From a virus, in the IMG/VR virus record IMGVR_UViG_3300042125_000027, positions 1 through 27,544 of that record: 27,544 bases of DNA. One strand, given 5' to 3'. Both the position numbers and the translations under genes were made by a program. Below are positions 23,293 to 27,544 of this stretch, piece after piece; position 1 is the first letter of the stretch; each line of letters opens with the position of its first letter. The notes under the pieces were generated by a model. It saw only the letters and a list, made by a program, of their open reading frames with translations, searched no databases and had not been told where the DNA came from.

Positions 23293-24801
23293 GTGGCCAC
23301 CTTCCCGATTCGCAACCGCATTCTCGCCAAGCTCAACCCGGAGACCTACTGGGCCAATGCCAGCCCCGGCGACGTTCCGGATCTGCTCAACGTCTCGGAC
23401 GCCACGCGCGTTCTGCACTACAACGCATCGACCACGGCATACGATCCCGACGAGAACTGGCGCGAGGTTGGCCGGGTCATGACCGGGACGACCGCCCTGG
23501 CGCCCGACTACATGGCCATGCGGCAGGTGTTCACCGGCGGCAAAGCGCTGCTCGTGCAGCTCAACATCCGTGGCGCGTTCTCCTATTCGGGCGGCGTGGC
23601 CAAACGGGATCTGCTTTCCTTGGAGCCGGTCGGCGGCGCCGGAGCCACTGACGACAACGCTTTCGTCCTCACCCTGGTGCAGGAGGAAGCCACGAAGCAG
23701 GCCAAGCTGGTCGGCCAGGTCTACGAATCAGGCGCATGGGGCACGCACAACGAGATCCCCCTGGGCGCCCTGAATGCCAGCGACGACCGAGACCTCTACA
23801 TCCACGTCTACAGCTCCCCGGAAGACGGCACCGTTGTGATCGACCTGGCCACTCCAGGGCACACCATCGAGCAGGCCGCCTACATCTACCAGACCGGCCT
23901 GGACATGCGCCTGGCCCAGTTCAACTCCGCGGACAACCTGGCAGGCAACCGCCCGGACATCGGCTTGCCTCCGGAGACCGGCACTTCGCAGGACGTGGCT
24001 TTCTGCTTCGCCGCGAACCTCCCTGCGCCGTGCACCCAGGATCTGCTGTGGGAGCTGGCCAAGGTGGACCAGATCGCAGCCACGGGCGACTACAACTCGC
24101 CGCTGTGGCCCTACGACAATTCCCGCGCCGAGCTGACCAGCAGCCTGTCCTCCGGCAGCAACCCGGCCATGATCACGTTGCCGTCTGAGCAGCTGAAGAA
24201 ATTCCGCGCTCCGGGCCAGATGGAGAGGGCCTACGTCACCTTGGTCGATCCGGAAGATCCGACGATCAACGAGCGCTGCTGGATGATGAACCTGGACATC
24301 CTGGTCGGCACCATGACCCTGCTGCGCGGGCCCTACGCCTTCAACGACGAGATGCGGGACTGGCCGGCGGGCACCCTCGTTCGCGGCCTGCTGCTCTCCT
24401 CGTTCAACGATCATGTGGTGGGCGGCGAGGAGATCCTGCCGGGCATCATGAGCGACCCGCTGCTCAGCAACGAACCGGTCAAGGTCTATCGCAGCCAGGC
24501 CGCCCTCAACTTCGCCGGTGACACCTGGAAGATTCAGTTCCCCAACGGTCGCGGCCTGATGGTCGAGGAAGTGCTGGTGATCAGTGGCACGGACATTACT
24601 ACCGGCACCTTGAACGTGGGCATCGAGGCCGAGCCGGACGTGGTGCTGACGGAGACCGTGCCTGCGATTGCCGAGGGCGGGGAAGTGTGGGTAGCCTCCG
24701 GGCCGACCAACCGCAAAGCCCGCAACGAACTGGTGGTGACCCTTTCCGGCGGCACGGGCTACGGCTACGTCTGCTTGAAGGGCGCCTTCCAACCCCTCTA
24801 A
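23293..24801 (+). CDS. Virion structural protein, tail-tip region, function unknown
   Basis: 502 residues starting at GTG 23293, with AGGAG at 23279-23283 nine bases upstream in a 30-base gap. The N-terminus (FPIRNRILAKLNPETYWANASPG) is short and polar. The body is mixed, with strands and acidic loops (VIDLATPGHTIEQAAYIYQTG, ERCWMMNLDILVGTMTLLRGP, WPAGTLVRGLLLSS). The C-terminal 100 residues look like a beta sandwich (WKIQFPNGRGLMVEEVLVIS, GTLNVGIEAEPDVVLTETV, RNELVVTLSGGTGYGYV). I do not recognise a family. It lies just upstream of the hub-like gene and probably contributes to the tail tip. Confidence 0.58.
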   Translation: MATFPIRNRILAKLNPETYWANASPGDVPDLLNVSDATRVLHYNASTTAYDPDENWREVGRVMTGTTALAPDYMAMRQVFTGGKALLVQLNIRGAFSYSGGVAKRDLLSLEPVGGAGATDDNAFVLTLVQEEATKQAKLVGQVYESGAWGTHNEIPLGALNASDDRDLYIHVYSSPEDGTVVIDLATPGHTIEQAAYIYQTGLDMRLAQFNSADNLAGNRPDIGLPPETGTSQDVAFCFAANLPAPCTQDLLWELAKVDQIAATGDYNSPLWPYDNSRAELTSSLSSGSNPAMITLPSEQLKKFRAPGQMERAYVTLVDPEDPTINERCWMMNLDILVGTMTLLRGPYAFNDEMRDWPAGTLVRGLLLSSFNDHVVGGEEILPGIMSDPLLSNEPVKVYRSQAALNFAGDTWKIQFPNGRGLMVEEVLVISGTDITTGTLNVGIEAEPDVVLTETVPAIAEGGEVWVASGPTNRKARNELVVTLSGGTGYGYVCLKGAFQPL

Positions 24802-24813
24802 CCGGAGCCCGCC

Positions 24814-26424
24814 ATGGAGCTGAATTCCGGTCTGCTGAATGAGAGCGGCCTCAACGACGCGGGCGGGGCCGGCGGCCCGACACCCCCCGGTTTGCTGGTC
24901 GTCCAGGAGCACGAGGCCACCTGGTCGCTTCGGCCGCAGATCCAAGCCTGGCACGAGGCGCGCTGGGAACCCCTGGGCCGAATCGCCCAGTGGCACGAGG
25001 CCTTGTTCGGCGCGGTTATCACGGGCTACCACGAGGCGCGCTGGGGCTTCTCCATCGACACGGCCTACCACGTCGCTCCGTATTCGCTGCGCCCGCTGAT
25101 CAGCCAGCAGCACGAAGCCCGCTTCGACCTGGATCTCCTGCAGGAGGTTGGCCAGCAGCACGAAGCCCGTTGGTCGTCGCCGGTCAGCCAGCAGCACGAA
25201 GCCCGTTGGTCGATGCGCGCCAAGGTCGAGCGCCACCACGAAGCAACCTGGTCGCAGACCAACCCGGTCGCCCAGCAGCACGAAGTCCTGTTCGACCTGA
25301 TGCTGCGCAACCCGGTGCGGCGAGGCCACTTGGCCCCGTACAGCATGCTCTCCGCCGTGGTGCAGAACATCACCGGCGCGCCCTACGTGATCAAGGACGG
25401 CCGCCAGGTCGGGATCTCGGGCGCGGACTTCTCGTGCGCGGAGGACGGCTACGCCTGGACCTGCAATGTCGACTTGACCGCGATCCCCGACTACCAGGAT
25501 TTCCAGCGCGACGATCTCTTCGCCGTGGTGCTGTTTGGCGACAGCTACATCTTCATGATGGACTCGAAGGGAATCTCGCGGCCGGGTCCGGCGCAGGCCA
25601 CCATGTCGGTCAACGGCATCAGCCCGGCCGCCTGGCTGGACCGCCCTCGAGCGACCTTGATCTCGAAGACCTGGGATACGCCGACCATGGCGCAGGACAT
25701 CGCGCTCGAGGTCTGCGGCACGGTGAACCTGGACTGGCAGATCTACGACTGGCTGATCCCCGCCGGCCGCCTGGCAGTGAACGACGCGACCCCGCTCTCC
25801 GTGCTCCAGCAACTGGCGACGGCGGCAGGCGCCGTGGTCGAGGCGGACACGCAGGGCGGTATCGTGGTGCGGCCGGAGTTCCCGGTGTCGGTGCCCGACT
25901 GGGAATCGGCGACTCCGGATCACGTCTTCTCGGATCTGCCGGACAACATCTCGATGCGTGAAGGCGTGGCCGCGGCGGACCACTTCAACCGGTTCTACCT
26001 GGCCGACATGGCAGCCGGCAGCACGAACGATCGTATCGAGTTCGAGGCCGATGAAGGCAACGCCTACGCCGGCACGCTGCGCGTCTATCCCGGCACCTGG
26101 CGCACCAACCTGGTGGTCACCAGCACCCGCGACGGGGTGATCCTGGTCCCTGCTGGCGTGCAGTACCGGGAAGAGGAAGAGACTATCGAGATCACCCAGG
26201 GCACCGGGCAGACGGCGTTCCCGATTGACGCTATCCTCAGCACCGAATGGCTCGACCGAGATCTCGGCGCGGTGTCCTTCGTCAACTACACGAACGTCGT
26301 GACGGTACCGGGTACCGGCGACCGGTACAGCCTGCTGAAGATCCGCTACCGGACGAAGGCCCTGGTTTACCGGGCCGAATATGCCGAGAATGGCGAAGCT
26401 CAATTCCTGGTGGAGGAAGTCTGA
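24814..26424 (+). CDS. Tail hub-like protein with N-terminal HEARW repeats
   Basis: 536 residues. After a short Gly/Pro-rich start, residues 33-176 carry eleven copies of an H-[E/V/L]-[A/V]-x-[W/F/Y] motif spaced 12-16 residues (H33, 47, 61, 73, 86, 100, 116, 128, 142, 156, 172). From about 185 the protein changes to a globular region with features of phage tail or baseplate hub proteins: GADFSCAEDGYAWTCNVDL, NGISPAAWLDRPRA, and ATPLSVLQQLATAAGAVVE followed by GGIVVRPEFPV, a pattern like 'helix then reference-frame strand' in gp27-type hubs. The hub call is moderate and based on that pattern and on the small tail-tip genes that follow. The next gene starts directly after its TGA. Confidence 0.6.
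   Translation: MELNSGLLNESGLNDAGGAGGPTPPGLLVVQEHEATWSLRPQIQAWHEARWEPLGRIAQWHEALFGAVITGYHEARWGFSIDTAYHVAPYSLRPLISQQHEARFDLDLLQEVGQQHEARWSSPVSQQHEARWSMRAKVERHHEATWSQTNPVAQQHEVLFDLMLRNPVRRGHLAPYSMLSAVVQNITGAPYVIKDGRQVGISGADFSCAEDGYAWTCNVDLTAIPDYQDFQRDDLFAVVLFGDSYIFMMDSKGISRPGPAQATMSVNGISPAAWLDRPRATLISKTWDTPTMAQDIALEVCGTVNLDWQIYDWLIPAGRLAVNDATPLSVLQQLATAAGAVVEADTQGGIVVRPEFPVSVPDWESATPDHVFSDLPDNISMREGVAAADHFNRFYLADMAAGSTNDRIEFEADEGNAYAGTLRVYPGTWRTNLVVTSTRDGVILVPAGVQYREEEETIEITQGTGQTAFPIDAILSTEWLDRDLGAVSFVNYTNVVTVPGTGDRYSLLKIRYRTKALVYRAEYAENGEAQFLVEEV
24910..25341 (+). repeat. Array of eleven HEARW-type coding repeats
   Basis: Protein repeats of about 14 residues within the hub-like gene (residues 33-176). 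Strongest copies read HEARW, HEARF or HEATW; degenerate ones read HEALF, HEVLF, HVAPY and HLAPY. Four copies also share a near-identical DNA core CCAGCAGCACGAAG beginning at 25104, 25152, 25188 and 25272. The pair at 25152 and 25188 is identical for 25 bases and exactly 36 bases apart, suggesting recent in-frame duplication. Confidence 0.85.
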
Positions 26425-26925
26425 ATGGCGGTCACCGCTTCTCTTGTCGTCCAGTTTGGCTCGGACGCTGCCGACGACGCGCTGCTGATCGCCGAGGTCG
26501 ACAACCGAGATCTCTCGGAGGGCGGGCTCAACAACGGCCGCACCCAGTTCCTGCCCGGCGATACGGTCTTCTACCTGGTCTACAAGTACAAGCTGAGCAG
26601 CACCGAGCACCGCAGCAGCGCCGGCACCATCTCCGCCAGCGGCATCGGCCAGCGCCAGGTCGAGGAGGTCGTGACCTTCTTCGACACGCAGGAAGGTTCG
26701 GTGCGGTATCCGATCTACACCATCGACAGCGTCGAATGGCTGGGCAATAATCTCGGCGCCATCTCGGCCTCCGGCGGACAATCCATCCGTGCCGCTACCG
26801 CCGGGGTCGGGGTGGCCATCGTCAAGTACACCACCAAGTACGACGTCTTCCGGCTCAACTCCCCCTCCCAGATCAACGGCCGCGATTCCTTCGACATCGC
26901 GATCCTGGTCATCGGTAAACCGTAA
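26425..26925 (+). CDS. Small tail-tip structural protein, function unknown
   Basis: 166 residues, beginning immediately after the hub-like gene's stop with a GGAGGAAG ribosome-binding site inside that gene. The protein is predicted all-beta (ASLVVQFGSD, TQFLPGDTVFYLVYKYKLSS, QVEEVVTFFD, YPIYTIDSVEWLG, GVGVAIVKYTTKYDVFRL, FDIAILVIGKP) with a glycine/serine-rich middle. No cysteine and no membrane segment. Its final TAA overlaps the next ATG. It is clearly a translated gene by codon use and packing, but I do not recognise its family. Confidence 0.58.
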   Translation: MAVTASLVVQFGSDAADDALLIAEVDNRDLSEGGLNNGRTQFLPGDTVFYLVYKYKLSSTEHRSSAGTISASGIGQRQVEEVVTFFDTQEGSVRYPIYTIDSVEWLGNNLGAISASGGQSIRAATAGVGVAIVKYTTKYDVFRLNSPSQINGRDSFDIAILVIGKP

Positions 26926-27227
26926 TGGTCGAGGCCTACGTCCAGCGCGGTGCCGGAGATCTTCCCGGCCCGGATATCATTGACCCTCTGATGTCGGAGC
27001 TGCCGGTCCTGCTGCTGCGCGGCAAGACGGCCATCGACCGGGCCAGCAACCTGCAGAAGATCTACCTGGACGTGGTCTATCGGGCCAACGTGGCGCGCGG
27101 CCAATTGGTCGAGGTGCAGGACTCCATGCAGGGGGCCAACTGGCGCGGCAAGATCGTCGCCATCGCCTACACTGCGCGCGGCGGCACCGTGCTGCTGTCG
27201 GTAACCATCTTGAGGGCGGCCCTATGA
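26925..27227 (+). CDS. Small tail-tip protein, hub-associated beta domain (putative)
   Basis: 100 residues. The N-terminal half is helical (DPLMSELPVLLLRGKTAIDRASNL). The C-terminal half (VARGQLVEVQDSMQGANWRGKIVAIAYTARG, landmark only) has the 'G-x-L-V-x-V-x-D ... W-x-G-K-V' pattern seen in short domains next to phage tail hubs. The start overlaps the previous stop and its own stop overlaps the next ATG (ATGA). Role inferred from position and this pattern. Confidence 0.5.
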   Translation: MVEAYVQRGAGDLPGPDIIDPLMSELPVLLLRGKTAIDRASNLQKIYLDVVYRANVARGQLVEVQDSMQGANWRGKIVAIAYTARGGTVLLSVTILRAAL

Positions 27228-27466
27228 TCTCTTCCCAGGCGCTCGTCGCCCTCCGCCAGCTGCTGGCTCCCTCCGCCCAGGATCTGCGCGGCGTGGTCTT
27301 GTCCTCTGAGGGGGGCCGTTTCACCGTGGCTACCTCCCGAGGCGCCAAGGCCTACCCAGCGGCCCCCGGCATCGCACCCCTGGTTGAGCAGCGCGTGGTG
27401 ATCCAGAATGGGGTCATCGTCCAGGTGGTGGGCGCCAATGCTGGGGTGCCTACCTACTACGTCTAG
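27224..27466 (+). CDS. Small beta-barrel-like tail-tip protein (putative)
   Basis: 80 residues: one N-terminal helix (SQALVALRQLLAPSAQDL) followed by alternating strands (RGVVLSSEGGRFTVATSRGAK, LVEQRVVIQNGVIVQVVG) and a C-terminal VPTYYV. The 'loop then VEQRVVIQNGVIV' ending resembles small OB-like domains near phage tail hubs, but the similarity is by eye only. It overlaps the previous gene by four bases and is the last gene of the coupled tail-tip run before a 41-base gap. Confidence 0.5.
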   Translation: MISSQALVALRQLLAPSAQDLRGVVLSSEGGRFTVATSRGAKAYPAAPGIAPLVEQRVVIQNGVIVQVVGANAGVPTYYV

Positions 27467-27507
27467 CCGCGGTGTATGATCCCCGGCATTCCACAGGAGC
27501 GACTGCC

Positions 27508-27544
27508 GTGCCTTCGACGCCACCCACTGCGAACTTGACCATCC
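27508..27544 (+). CDS. Start of the next gene (3' end outside window)
   Basis: A GTG at 27508 opens a frame (MPSTPPTANLTI) that continues past the right edge. AGGAG at 27495-27499 lies eight bases upstream, with correct spacing. Only twelve codons are visible, so nothing can be said of function beyond the expectation that another tail gene follows. Confidence 0.6.
   Translation, partial: MPSTPPTANLTI

Noticed and set aside
23728-26781. A 1,017-codon minus-strand open frame across three tail genes
   Set aside because: The three sense genes share the same frame and biased codons, so the opposite strand stays open by composition. No start signal or domain is seen. The minus frames at 5015-6157, 6127-7704 and 7988-9925 are rejected for similar reasons.
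27451-27480. TATGAT at 27475-27480 as a -10 promoter element before the last gene
   Set aside because: The -35 region at the proper distance does not resemble TTGACA and the extended -10 spacing is off by a base. One hexamer is not enough.

Overview
The window is a contiguous, gene-dense piece of a tailed double-stranded DNA phage (or prophage) genome. Every convincing gene lies on the + strand. Genes abut or overlap by a few bases, and no stretch longer than about 80 bases lacks a gene. The DNA is GC-rich with strong G/C preference at third codon positions, and the head and tail genes are of the lambda (siphovirus) type. A phage of a high-GC proteobacterium, most likely Pseudomonas, fits. 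The combination of family A polymerase, VRR-NUC nuclease, SNF2-type helicase, lambda-like head genes and a non-lambda tail tip recalls the YuA/M6 group of Pseudomonas siphophages. That placement is an inference from memory of gene content, not a database result.

Layout. Positions 1-2805 hold the end of a replication block: the C-terminal polymerase domain of a family A DNA polymerase (cut by the window edge), a small VRR-NUC nuclease and an SNF2/DEAD-type helicase. A lone N-acetylmuramidase endolysin follows (2816-3406). From 3406 to 19536 the genes run in the same order as lambda Nu1-A-W-B-C/Nu3-D-E-FI-FII-Z-U-V-G-(T)-H: terminase subunits, head completion protein, portal, protease with an in-frame nested scaffold, decoration protein, major capsid protein, an FI-position protein with a SAP/HeH-like segment, head-tail connector proteins, tail terminator, tail tube, tail assembly chaperone with a second-frame extension, and a 1,689-residue tape measure protein. 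A clear intrinsic terminator follows the capsid gene.

From 19536 to the right edge the order departs from lambda. No gpL, gpK, gpI or gpJ homologue is visible. Instead there is a set of medium-sized, beta-rich proteins that probably build the tail tip and host-recognition apparatus, including a hub-like protein whose N-terminal third carries eleven histidine-aromatic repeats, and two or three small tail-tip proteins. A new gene starts at the right edge.

How the parts work together: the replication proteins copy the genome; terminase packages it through the portal into a capsid built on the nested scaffold and matured by the S49 protease; decoration and connector proteins stabilise and close the head; the tube protein polymerises around the tape measure with help from the chaperones, stops at the terminator protein and is capped by the tail-tip set; the muramidase releases progeny. 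I saw no tRNA, CRISPR array, insertion sequence, integrase or repressor. The most notable points are the HEARW repeat array, the second-frame chaperone extension with no canonical slippery heptamer, the leucine at the Pol I 762-equivalent position, and the non-lambda tail tip.
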